A stretch of DNA of 64,000 nucleotides from Onchidella celtica (Eukaryota; Mollusca; Gastropoda; Systellommatophora; Onchidiidae), in assembly GCA_963931925.1 (NCBI GenBank), contig OZ007579.1, positions 52,210,257 to 52,274,256 of the forward strand, in the 5' to 3' direction. Under the pieces are notes generated by a model. The model was given only the letters and a program-made list of their open reading frames with translations, did no database searches and was not told the DNA's origin. Positions 48,250 to 57,096 of this stretch are shown here, piece after piece. How positions within the stretch are numbered: the stretch's first letter is position 1; every line of letters begins with the position of its first letter. Position numbers and translations under genes: made by a program.

Positions 48250-48294
48250 TCAGTCAGTCAGTCAGTCAGTCAGTCAGTCAGTCAGTCAGTCAAT
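48250..48294 (+). repeat. (AGTC)n microsatellite
   Basis: CAGTCAGTCAGT, about 11 units, in the sequence downstream of gene B. Confidence 0.95.
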
Positions 48295-50084
48295 CAGAAG
48301 GCTATTGGCAAATTTTGACAACCCCCCCCCCCTAAGTTTTTAATGTTCATGACTTCAACCCCCCCCCCCCCCTCCTCCCGTACGAGCACAGGACTAATAG
48401 AATGTTAAATATTCATGACAAGACCCTGCATGGATATTCTAAAATTTAAGAAGCATTTTATATGGGCCAGGGCCATCAGTTGATTGCTCTATGAGATACT
48501 TAGCCGACCTTTGGTTTGTTGAACAAAAAATGTAAATAAAACCAAAGTTTTAATACACAAGCGAAGCATGATTGCAAAACCTACGTCTGCTCTCCCCTCC
48601 CCCTAAATTTTATTTTTTGTACACGGGGGCAACCCCCCCCCCTCCCTTCCCCTTCCAAATGATGTATACTTCGTCAATCAACAGCCCAGATTAGAAAGGA
48701 AATATTTCCTGACTGAGCTATTGTCTCTCCTGGACAAATTAAATTAAATGCTTAAGAAGAATTTTAATAATATACTTTGTACTTTCATAAACTCTCACTT
48801 TGAAGTGTTCTGAAATCACACTTTAGCAGCTATGTATGTGAAGTTTTTTTGTGTTTTTTTTTCAACGAAAATTTTGCTAATGCCGTCCATGAGATTCTGT
48901 TTATAACATAAATGACAATATGTGGAATTTTGAACAACAGTTTTATAAACTGTCATTTTTACATACATGTAGATCTAGATCAAGACAATGATGATGTTTC
49001 TTTCACTCAATAAATTTAGATCTGAATGAATGGTTTTTTTTCTGAACGAGTTTGTTTGTTTTTTCCACTCTGTTGCTCTGGTCTCAACTCTCATGCACAG
49101 TGACATAATTTTCAATCAAGTGCCTAAATGGTTAATTGCTGATTTCTCCTGCCATCACCTTTCTGTTTGATTTTGTCTGGAGAATGATCAACTGACTACA
49201 TTTTTACAGGTTAGCAATAGCATTCAGACCCACTCATGTTCTACAACAACTAGGCACCCTCTGTTTTGTTTGGATCAAAGTGACTGCTCTTGAAATTTCC
49301 CCCCCCTCCTCTCCCCACCCCCCCCCCCCCCCGTCTTTGAATTGTCTCGCTGAACAGTGATTAAGTGCCAGTCCCATGAACGATAATATATTTAATGCTA
49401 GCACAACTTGATACATGTATTTAATTTGTTCTTCAAACTAATGAAAGAAAAAAGAATCTCAATCAAATGACCCAAGAGAGAAGTGCAGAACTTACTAATG
49501 TTACATCTTACTTGAGAGAGGTTCTCTGTCTTGGGATTTATGCCTTTTTTTTTTCTTGTTGTTTCATTTTTGCATTACTTTTTCTGGTCCTCGCCTTCCT
49601 CTGGAGCCTTCAATAGGGCCGTTTTAGCTCTAAAATGGGCTCTTGGCCTAGCCATGATAAGGGCTGATTTGGATTGGCCCCAAAGGGATATCAAGTTCAG
49701 TAGAAAGGACAGGGAGTTCACCATGCATCTCCGTTTATTACAATGTTTTAGTGGAAATTCTCCACTTTTCATTTTCAAGATAATGAAAGTGGACACTTTT
49801 AACTGGATTCGTATTCATGCTGATGAATTAGAAAATTATACAAGTACATGTGCATGTTTGTATTGAATACCAAAGGTTGACATGTCTTTTCTTTGGCATT
49901 TAATCAAACTGCAGACTGAGAAATGAAATACACTGTGTGTAAATCAGAGGAAATAAACCTGATAGTGATAGATTTAAATGTGACTTTCTTTTCCTCCTGC
50001 CACCCGAAGATTACAGACACGTAATCTTTCACACAAAATAATTGGAATGTCTTTACAATATGTGAGTGAATCTAGTGAAATCGG

Positions 50085-50330
50085 GCTCAAGGTGAAATTT
50101 CATACCTCTTAAAAATTCAGAATAAAATATTTCTATGATGATTTCAAGTAAAATATTTTAATCGATTGCAGAAAAATGGCTAATCTTTCATTTTAAAAGC
50201 AAATCTCAATTTCCATGGAAAATTATTTCCGTTTTCTCAGACAGAGATTTGGTCTTTCATCCTGGCAAAATCGTGCCTGACTTAAGGCGAAAGACCAAAT
50301 TTCTGAGAAAACAGGGAGATAATCCACTGA
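50085..50330 (+). repeat. Diverged interspersed repeat, copy 2
   Basis: Partner of 44080-44300. Its right part contains an inverted repeat (GAGAAAACAGGGAGATAAT against TTATTTCCGTTTTCTC), so it may fold back. Confidence 0.5.
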
Positions 50331-50720
50331 CAAAATAATGTAAGAGATTGTCTAGTGTAAGTGAGGTGATGGCACAGAGGCAGCAATACGCCATGTCACA
50401 GCCATTTTAAGTTGACAAAATCCAGCTAAATGATGATTGGGGCTCAAATTAATGAGTTTCCGATTTTTTACCAATTTAGATTATTTTGTCTGCTATTGTT
50501 TGAAAAGATTTTCTCATCTTCGACAGCAGACAGAATACTGCTTCTGTGACGCCATCTCACATATATGGTAATAATAATAATAATAATAGTTCGTCCATCA
50601 GGTATGATGATGACATTAACAACACCAGAGGAATAAAGAACAGAAATTGTTGAGAATTTCAACACATGGACAATAAAGAGAACTAAAGGACACAGGGGAC
50701 AGAATGGAAAAACTGTTCTT

Positions 50721-51990
50721 TCATGACTTATGGCTTCTCATGTGACTGATAAGTCCTATTTTTGCCCTGCAGACCCTTCCGCATAAATGACAAGAGTGCT
50801 CCGTTGGTTCAGTACCACTGGGCCTTTTCTTGCGCCGTTCTCTTTTTTTGATAGCCTGCTGGACTCTGTCAGCTTCCCATGCTTTGCTGCCTCTGGTAAG
50901 GGCCGCCCTCCAATTTGCACGATCAAGCGAGAGCTTTTCCCACTCACTCACATCAATGGCAAAGGCCTTCAGTGATTGCTTGAGAGTGTCTTTGTAACGT
51001 CTCTTTGGGGCCCCAACATTCCTCGTTCCATTGGAGAGCTCAGAGAAGAAGATTTGCTTCGGGAGTCTGGAGTCGGGCATTCTGACAACATGTCCTGCCC
51101 AACGTAGCTGAATTTTTTTCAGGTGGCAGAAGATGCTCAATTCCTTGGCACGATTGAGGACCTCAGTGTCTGGAATTTTATCCTGCCATTTGATCCTTAG
51201 GATCTTTCTAAGGCAGGCCAGATGAAAGTGATTTAGCTTTCTGGCATGCGATTGGTACACTGTCCAGGTTTCAGCCCCATAGAGTAGGGTGGGAAGGACC
51301 ACAGCATTGTACACTTTCAGCTTAGTGTCTGTGCGAATGCCGGCAACATCCCACACTCTCTTTCGAAGCCTGCCAAATGCAGAGCTGGCTTTGCTGATTC
51401 TTGAGAGAATTTCAGTATCAACACGAGCCGCGGAAGACAGTGTACTGCCAAGATAGGTGAAGTTCTCCGACACCTTCAGAAGACTGTCATGGACTTTGAT
51501 ATTTGGGGTCACAGGATACTTGTCGTCTGGAGTAGGCTGATGGAGCACTTCCGTCTTCTTTGTGCTTATTGTGAGGCCAAAGTTGTCACAGGCACTAGAG
51601 AACTTATCAACACAGTTTTGCATGCTATCCTCATAGTGTGCCAGAAGTGCACAATCATCAGCAAATAGTAGGTCACAGACTTGAGTACTTTTGGTTTTGG
51701 TTTTTGCCTGAAGTCTCCTGAGGTTGAATAGACTGCCATCAGTTCGGTACTTGATGCTTACCCCTTGAGGAGGAGAGCTAAAGGCTTCTTGTAGCATTGC
51801 AGAGAACATGATGCTGAACAGAGTTGGGGCTAAGACACAACCCTGTTTTACCCCATTTGTGACAGCAAAGGGCTCTGAAACACTGCCGTTGCTTTTGACT
51901 GCAGCTTGCATGCCATCATGAAACTGGCGCACTATTGTGATGAATTCGGGTGGACACCCAAACTTCGCCGAACATATATGGTACATGTAC
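50721..51990 (-). mobile_element. 5'-truncated non-LTR retrotransposon (LINE) ORF2 with RT and C2H2 finger
   Basis: On the - strand an open frame contains GVKQGCVLAPTLFSIMF and LLFADDCALLA (the FADD catalytic box of reverse transcriptase), then LYGAETWTVYQSHARKLNHF, IQLRWAGHVVRMPDSRLPK and a terminal C2H2 finger C-x2-C-x12-H-x3-H (CHLCGRVC...HMRSH), ending at TGA 50721. The open frame begins at 52055, but homology starts only around 51990 and motif A of the RT and the endonuclease are missing. A (TAA)n run at 50567-50588 may be its 3' tail. The frame is otherwise intact, so insertion is fairly recent. Confidence 0.85.
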
Positions 51991-53475
51991 TGTATATCAC
52001 TATATGTCTCTTTTCCTTGTCTCAGATTCTTTTTTCTTCTTCTGCAAACAACCAAAGAATAAATTATGATTTTTGGGCTGGTCTATGCAATTTTGGGAAT
52101 TGATTTTCTGCTGCCTCACTATGTAACCACATATAGTGCTTCTGACTGGAGAACGTAGGAGAACTCCAAAATATGACAGATAAACAGAACTACAGCAAAA
52201 TGACAGCATTATTTATCAGAGCACGTGTTCAAAACTAAAAAACAACCACCAAAAAAAAATTGATACAAAACTTCAATGTTTATTCAGTATCAAACAGAAT
52301 AAAACAATGGTGGGAATGCTGAATCTGATAATATACATCATCAGTAAATACATATACATGCATAACTGTTTGTTCTGTGCTGCCAAAGATACAAGTGAGA
52401 ACATGGACATACATGTACATGTAATTTGAAACTCTTTCACAGATAAGAAAAATTACTGCTCTGTACATGGAAGTTTAACTGTTATCAAAATCTTCAATTC
52501 AAGTCTAGGCATACCTAGGAAACATGTATTTCTCCTAAAAACATATTTTTCAATACAGGTATTATGACTCTTCTCATGGCATATGAGATGCTATCATTGT
52601 AGCGGCTGATGTTCACATTAGTGGTAAGCTTAATACATGTATTCATCCACTTCACTCCAAGCACCACAGATTTAAGAACTAATAATGTACTACATTTATA
52701 ACAGTACATGTGACCATCAGTGTATTCCAGCGGCCGCTGGTGCTGTTTTACCAATAATATTGATTTAAATTTAAAGATCAAACGAAACATCACAAGAATC
52801 AAGTTTTGATCTTCATAGCATGATTGATCACTTTGGACATGACCATTCACACATACATGACTGTATTTGTTGCATGTATCTCAAATTGCAGTCAAATGTC
52901 ATAGTTACAATACTGACAGAAAGTGGTTTGCAATATCAGAAACAATAAATCATACACTTGGAGAAATAATTTTACGATAATATATGCAGAGAAGAGAACA
53001 ATATATATATAATATTGATTATACAAAAAAAACATCTTGGACTACAATATATTAATATACAAAAAGTGTTGCTAACCCCTGCTAACTCCCTAACTCGACT
53101 ACCCTCATCCCAGGCAAAGCAGTCTACTAACATTTAACAATGCTTTTTGTCTATATGGCCCCCTGCCTATCACAGTAAAGGTAAGTGGTGGTCAATCTTC
53201 TTCACACAAACCGTCCTGACATAACTCACAATACTTTGTGTGTAACAGGTTGTAATTGATAATGCTCGAACACAAGGTCATTAACATTACACATCAAAAT
53301 TGCTGGTGTAACTTACATGGTATTTACACATATCTGTAATACCTACTCTCTGATCCCATTAGCATGAAAACATCATCAGTGACTGCCATACACACATACA
53401 AAATTTAATGAAAGATTTTTGTGTGTGTGTTCAGTGTCAAAGTTTTTACTTCAGCCTCCCACAGAATTCATTCAG
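51991..53475. other. AT-rich region, no plus-strand gene seen
   Basis: Contains many ACATGTA words and A/T runs. It may be the 3' UTR of the minus-strand exon at 53476-53676, with TTTATT near 52280 as the reverse-strand polyadenylation hexamer. Confidence 0.4.
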
Positions 53476-53676
53476 TCATAAAATATACTTCTTGTAAGTG
53501 AGATTTTTGGCTGGGTCATAAGAGACTTTAATTTCCAAGCTGTGCACTATGGCTAAAGCCCGCTGACCAGGTCTGTGACCTAATTCATGGAGAATCTTAT
53601 CTAGGTCAGGCAGCCTTGCCGATGTCCACACTGCTACTCTGTCCAGGTGGTTCATTTTGATACTATACCATAACCC
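53476..53676 (-). CDS. Probable last coding exon of an unidentified minus-strand gene
   Basis: Read on the - strand, a good acceptor (tgcaatgtcag) is followed by 67 in-phase codons to a TGA at 53478-53476. It encodes GLWYSIKMNHLDRVAVW, then ARLPDLDKILHELGH and SLEIKVSYDPAKNLTY, ending KKYIL. The composition is that of a soluble globular protein with no low complexity. I do not recognise the family. The longer open frame up to 53874 runs across the acceptor and is probably intron. If real, the upstream exons lie beyond the transposon nest, which would then sit in a long intron. TTTATT near 52280 (AATAAA on the - strand) could end a 1.2-kb 3' UTR. Confidence 0.45.
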   Translation of the reverse strand, partial: GLWYSIKMNHLDRVAVWTSARLPDLDKILHELGHRPGQRALAIVHSLEIKVSYDPAKNLTYKKYIL

Positions 53677-53688
53677 CTGACATTGCAG

Positions 53689-53828
53689 AGGAAATAAAGC
53701 AGTGCCCCAGTTGCTCGCTGAAGAACACCTTCTTTTCACTGAACATTGATGAGGCAACATACAATGCTGGGCACAAAGTTCTGAATGTCCTCTGCCAGTA
53801 CTATGACATTGAAGAGGAGAGAGTTGTG
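53689..53828 (+). pseudogene. hAT-like transposase fragment, 5' piece
   Basis: Acceptor cattgcag and donor GTTGTG|gtaaat. It encodes EIKQCPSCSLKNTFFSLNID then EATYNAGHKVLNVLCQYY, resembling the catalytic-Asp strand region (xSLxxDEA) of hAT-type transposases. The matching later piece is at 61850-62540. I do not assign a named family. Confidence 0.4.
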
Positions 53829-53991
53829 GTAAATTACATGTATTTGATTCATGTGTGATTGTGTAATGTTGCACACATACTCAAATGCCAGAGTTGACAA
53901 AAAAAAACGGAGGAGAGAAAACAAAGAAGGAAATAAGGAGAGCAAATTCAAATTACTGTTCTTTTCTTAAAGTGCATTTAAATTTCAACAG

Positions 53992-54184
53992 AGACGACGC
54001 TTGAGGCACCTGCAAAGCAGCAAGAATACCTTCGCGTTGTTGAAATTGGAAGAGCAGTTTACAGGGAACAGGTGCAAAGGGTGAAGACTGAGACTGCTAG
54101 CAAAAGTACTGGACTAGGAAGAGCAAATGAGATAGAGTGGGCCCACCACGCTTCTGACTTTGCCAAAAACGTCCACTACTCAAG
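53992..54184 (+). pseudogene. Transposase fragment (SGQN family), 5' piece
   Basis: Acceptor tttcaacag. It encodes EYLRVVEIGRAVYREQVQRV and ASDFAKNVHYSS. The S-D-F-A-x-x-V-H-Y signature precedes a domain with LIDEGMMVGKGSN and CDNRSGQNNN in a widespread uncharacterised invertebrate transposase family, and those motifs are found 5.7 kb downstream. The two parts are separated by the gypsy and PHD-OTU-MULE elements. Confidence 0.5.
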
Positions 54185-54225
54185 CAGCTGAATGCAAACT
54201 GGACCACTCTACTGTGGGTCTCAAC

Positions 54226-54862
54226 CTGAACAAGCTATTAGGGATTGACGCACTTAATACAACCGCCTACCACCCCCAGGCAAATGGCCTTGTGGAACGC
54301 TACTGGCGGCAGCCTATAGCAGCGCTCAAGGCCAGAGCCACAGGCCCTAACTGGTTTGCTGAAATTCCTATAGTGCTGCTGGGAATCCGTTCGTCTTGGC
54401 GTATAGACCCAGGCTGTTCACTGGCAGAGCTCGTTTATGGGTCTTCCAGCAGAATTTTTCGAACCCCAAAATTCTGCAACATTCGAGCCAGACATTCTAT
54501 TTTTGAAGCAACTGCAAAATATCATGAAGAATGCCCAGCCCTCGCCAACTACGCTCCATGGCAAACAACCATCATATGTGCCACAGAATCTGTCTTCCAC
54601 GGGGTATGTTTATGTTCCACATGACTCCAGACGCAACCCTTTACAGTGACCATATAATGGGCCATATAAAATTTTGGAAACCAACGATAAATACTTTGTA
54701 ATTAATGTGAACGGCAGGAGTGATAAAATCTCCATCGATCGCCTTAAACCAGCATATTTATCACAGCCAGATGACAAGGTAGCTGTGCCCCGATTATCAC
54801 CTCGCACCACCGTTATTACTCGGTCCGGACATGTTTCACGCCCTCCGTGTAGATTTGATTAA
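54226..54862 (+). pseudogene. Ty3/gypsy retrotransposon integrase C-terminal part, frameshifted
   Basis: The first frame holds LNKLLGIDALNTTAYHPQAN and GLVERYWRQPIAALKARA, the end of the integrase catalytic core (the N-G-L-V-E-R region with its Glu). A frame change near 54435 continues with EFFEPQNSATFEPD. An in-frame stop at about 54648 precedes NGPYKILETN and SIDRLKPAYL, the GPY/F module that ends gypsy integrases. The reading ends TAA at 54862. The 5' part (gag, protease, RT) is missing, and the unit is a 5'-truncated, decayed copy. Confidence 0.85.
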
Positions 54863-54916
54863 ACACAAACGCTCCGTACATGTCTACCAAACATGTACTT
54901 CACCGGGAGGGGTGAT

Positions 54917-55114
54917 TGTAGGGACAACAGTTGGTCTACACTTCCAGAAAAATCTGGCGAGGGCGTGACAAAATAACACGGACTAGATAGAGTGAGCGAG
55001 ATCGAGGCAGAGAAAAAAAGAACGGCAGACGATCGAGAAGCAATGGAGATCTGTATTCTAGATTGACCTGCCTACGAAGGTAGGAACAACAACATTTAAT
55101 CCTTACATTCTACA
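54917..55114 (+). mobile_element. Candidate LTR of the gypsy element
   Basis: After the integrase, a purine tract (gggaggggtga) is followed by TGTAGGGACAACAG, and 198 bp later the sequence ends TTCTACA. The ends TGTAG...CTACA form the short inverted repeat expected of an LTR. TTTCTGGTACCGCGCGC follows directly, which resembles a primer-binding region. Confidence 0.55.
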
Positions 55115-55212
55115 CTACTTTCTGGTACCGCGCGCAAGTGTCACAGCTTTGGAGTGTGATGCGAGGCATTTCCAAAACGGGTATGTACAGGAGTTTAGCT
55201 GGTGACCATGGC

Positions 55213-55256
55213 TGTATCATAATACCGAAATACCCCGGAATACCCCGAAATCCCCG
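55213..55256 (+). repeat. Left terminal inverted repeat of the PHD-OTU-MULE element
   Basis: Begins TGTATCATAATACCGAAAT and continues as an A/C/G-rich run with repeated CCCCGRAAT units. It is the inverted partner of 59469-59502. Confidence 0.8.
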
Positions 55257-55293
55257 CAACCCCGGATTTCCGCCTAATAGAGGTCTAAAATTT

Positions 55294-55381
55294 CCTGCGA
55301 GTTTTTGTTTACCTTGATCAGAGATCGAAGATTGTTCCTGCGAGTTTTTTGTTTACCTTGATCAGAGATCGGAGATTGTTT
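55294..55381 (+). repeat. 43-bp tandem duplication in the transposon 5' leader
   Basis: Two copies of a 43-bp unit starting CCTGCGAGTTTTTGTTTACC and containing TTGATCAGAGATCGRAGATT sit just before the ATG at 55387. They may be a promoter or leader element of the transposase gene, because TGATCA-centred sequences are duplicated exactly. Confidence 0.7.
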
Positions 55382-55386
55382 TCATC

Positions 55387-55484
55387 ATGCCACGTCCACG
55401 TTATCCTTGTACCTGGTGCACAGCCAACTGTGGCAAGAACACATCTTCCATTGAATGCTCTCTTTGTCGTGGTTGGATTCACAG
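55387..55484 (+). CDS. PHD-OTU-MULE transposase gene, exon 1: first half of PHD finger
   Basis: ATG in context tcatcATGCC, then MPRPRYPCTWCTANCGKN and ECSLCRGWIH; donor CACAG|gttagg. The zinc ligands so far are C8, C11, C24, C27 and H32. The 98 nt end in phase 2 and join exon 2 in frame to complete the finger. Confidence 0.78.
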
Positions 55485-55761
55485 GTTAGGATAATTGTAT
55501 AAATATATGTTGATACCATTAGCCATTTATTTTATTTATTTAGATAAGAATTGATGATTAGATTAAGAAGAGTGTGTGTGTCGCAAACTGCGATATTAAT
55601 TATTAATTATTGATTCATTGGGTTTTTTTACTTATTTCTTTATTCTCGGCTCGGTTGTCTAGGGGATGTATTTACCAGGAGTCTGAGGTCTGGAATCTGT
55701 ATACCCATCAATCATGTAACAATGGCATGAATTTACTCCTTGTTGTAATTGTTTCCACCAG

Positions 55762-55884
55762 GAGATGCGTTCCCATGGACTATGAGCAGTTCGCTGCTTG
55801 GACCTCGGAAGATCTTACATTCATTTGTCGCAGCTGTGTCTTCAGCGATTCCGGAGAGTACAAATATGAAGAAGCTCTGAACAG
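55762..55884 (+). CDS. PHD-OTU-MULE transposase gene, exon 2: second half of PHD finger
   Basis: Acceptor gtttccaccag and donor AACAG|gtaaat; 123 nt, phase 2 to 2. It supplies C35, then FICRSC with C55 and C58. The spacing C-x2-C...C-x2-C-x4-H-x2-C...C-x2-C with an aromatic two residues before the last pair is the PHD (C4HC3) pattern. PHD fingers read histone H3 tails, so a chromatin-targeting role is inferred. Confidence 0.78.
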
Positions 55885-55896
55885 GTAAATGATTAT

Positions 55897-56037
55897 CTGT
55901 CCTGCACCGCTGTAATCCTGCATCTGTCATTTCACTTTGCCGTTTTTTTCCCTGTGTTTATGCTTATGTTTCTGATCAGTTAATACTTGTGCAGCACTGG
56001 TTATACTCTAGTCTATGAGCAGGATTTAATGCAGCTT
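55897..56037 (+). repeat. 141-bp duplicate of the SGQN transposase 3' end, inside transposase-gene intron 2
   Basis: CTGTCCTGCACCGCTGTAAT through AGCAGGATTTAATGCAGCTT, matching 61241-61381 with about two or three differences. In the second copy this sequence contains the final codons and stop of the SGQN transposase. Confidence 0.85.
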
Positions 56038-56210
56038 GTAGGATCGAGTACCTAGTCTTCTCGGATAAGGACGAAAAAATTCGGAGGGCCATGTGCACGT
56101 TGCGCACGTTAAAGATACCTTGGCAGTTGGAAATCGTAAAGAGCAGGCCGAAAGGCCGCTGCCCGGGCAAAATTGAAATTAATAGATTAAAATTTATCCA
56201 TATCATCTCT
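56038..56210 (+). mobile_element. SINE fragment, Nin-like core, inside the PHD-OTU-MULE transposon
   Basis: TACCTAGTCTTCTCGGATAA then TGCACGTTGCGCACGTTAAA and GCCGCTGCCCGGGCAAAATT, about 95% like the copy at 29045 over the shared part. It lies in intron 2 of the transposase gene. Confidence 0.7.
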
Positions 56211-56413
56211 CCCCCCCCCCCCCCCCCCCCCGCCAGAACAAGAAATAATAAAACAAGTAAAGTGAGGTGTAAATGCCAAGGGCAGCGAACCTCCTAAAAT
56301 AAAGACCTCAAATCAACAGGTAAATGATTTTGATATATGTGAAACTGATTCACAACAATAATAATCATCAACACCATCATCATCTTAACAACAACAATAT
56401 CATTCTTTTCCAG

Positions 56414-56570
56414 ATTGTCGTCATCATCAACATCATCATCATCATCGTAACGACAACAATAATAATTATAAGAACAATAATAATCATCCGCACAAACAAC
56501 ATGCCTCATCATCTTAACAACAATATCATTCTTTTCCAGATTGTCGTCATCATCAAAATCAACCACACTC
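56414..56570 (+). repeat. ATC/AAT-rich repeat carrying two decoy copies of the exon 3 splice acceptor
   Basis: The string CATTCTTTTCCAGATTGTCG occurs at 56401 and 56526, and the true boundary (gtccccagATTGTCGTCAT) lies at 56616. Use of either upstream copy leads to an early stop. Confidence 0.75.
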
Positions 56571-56615
56571 TATATTTATAATGCTGTTTTAATAATAATC
56601 TCTTTTTGTCCCCAG

Positions 56616-57096
56616 ATTGTCGTCATTAACTGACAGTTCTTCTGCTGCACAGAGTGAAGACTTATTGCTGTCAACCTACAACAAAACTCTTGCAGTCCAA
56701 GCTGCCCTCCCATTGAATGCTTCCAGTGTGGATATTGTCGCTCGACAAGTGCTTCAACTATACCACCCTATCATGCTGAGCACACATGAGCCACTGTATG
56801 TCATTGGGGATGGTAATTGCATGTTCCGTGCTCTGTCCCTGGGGCTATATGGAACAGAAGCTCATCATCTGCACATTCGGCTTTTGACAGCCCTTGAAAT
56901 GATTAATAACAGAGAACATTATGACATTGACAATGATAACTTCATAGACCATTTTGGAGACGAGAGGTTGACGTTTGACAAGTATCCAACACTGGTACAT
57001 GATGTTTCAAAGGAGGGTGCATATTGCGGTTTAATGATCTTATCTGCAGCAAGTGCAAACATGTTTCCAATCATACTGTCCTCCATTTCAGGGTAG
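56616..57096 (+). CDS. PHD-OTU-MULE transposase gene, exon 3 first frame: OTU domain, N-terminal half
   Basis: Acceptor tttttgtccccag. It encodes a Ser-rich linker, then VIGDGNCMFRALSLGLYGTE, with the catalytic Asp (D139) and Cys (C142) of an OTU cysteine protease, then helices and GAYCGLMILSAASA. The frame closes at TAG 57094-57096, but the homologous sequence continues in the +1 frame from about 57050. OTU proteases cleave ubiquitin or similar modifiers. Close relatives by motif are the vertnin-like and OTU-containing transposon proteins of invertebrates. Confidence 0.8.

Larger units (their letters stand above)
45798..50566. other. AT-rich region downstream of gene B
   Basis: Probable 3' UTR and spacer. 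It has several AATAAA hexamers, an AGTC microsatellite, poly-C/poly-G runs and one interspersed repeat (50085). No open frame here has gene-like composition. Confidence 0.55.

Noticed and set aside
50756..50975. Plus- and minus-strand short frames over the LINE C-terminus
   Set aside because: Shadows of the LINE ORF2 in other frames.
53677..53874. Extension of the minus-strand frame as coding sequence
   Set aside because: It crosses a good acceptor at 53677-53678 and overlaps a plus-strand transposase-like exon. The composition is not protein-like.
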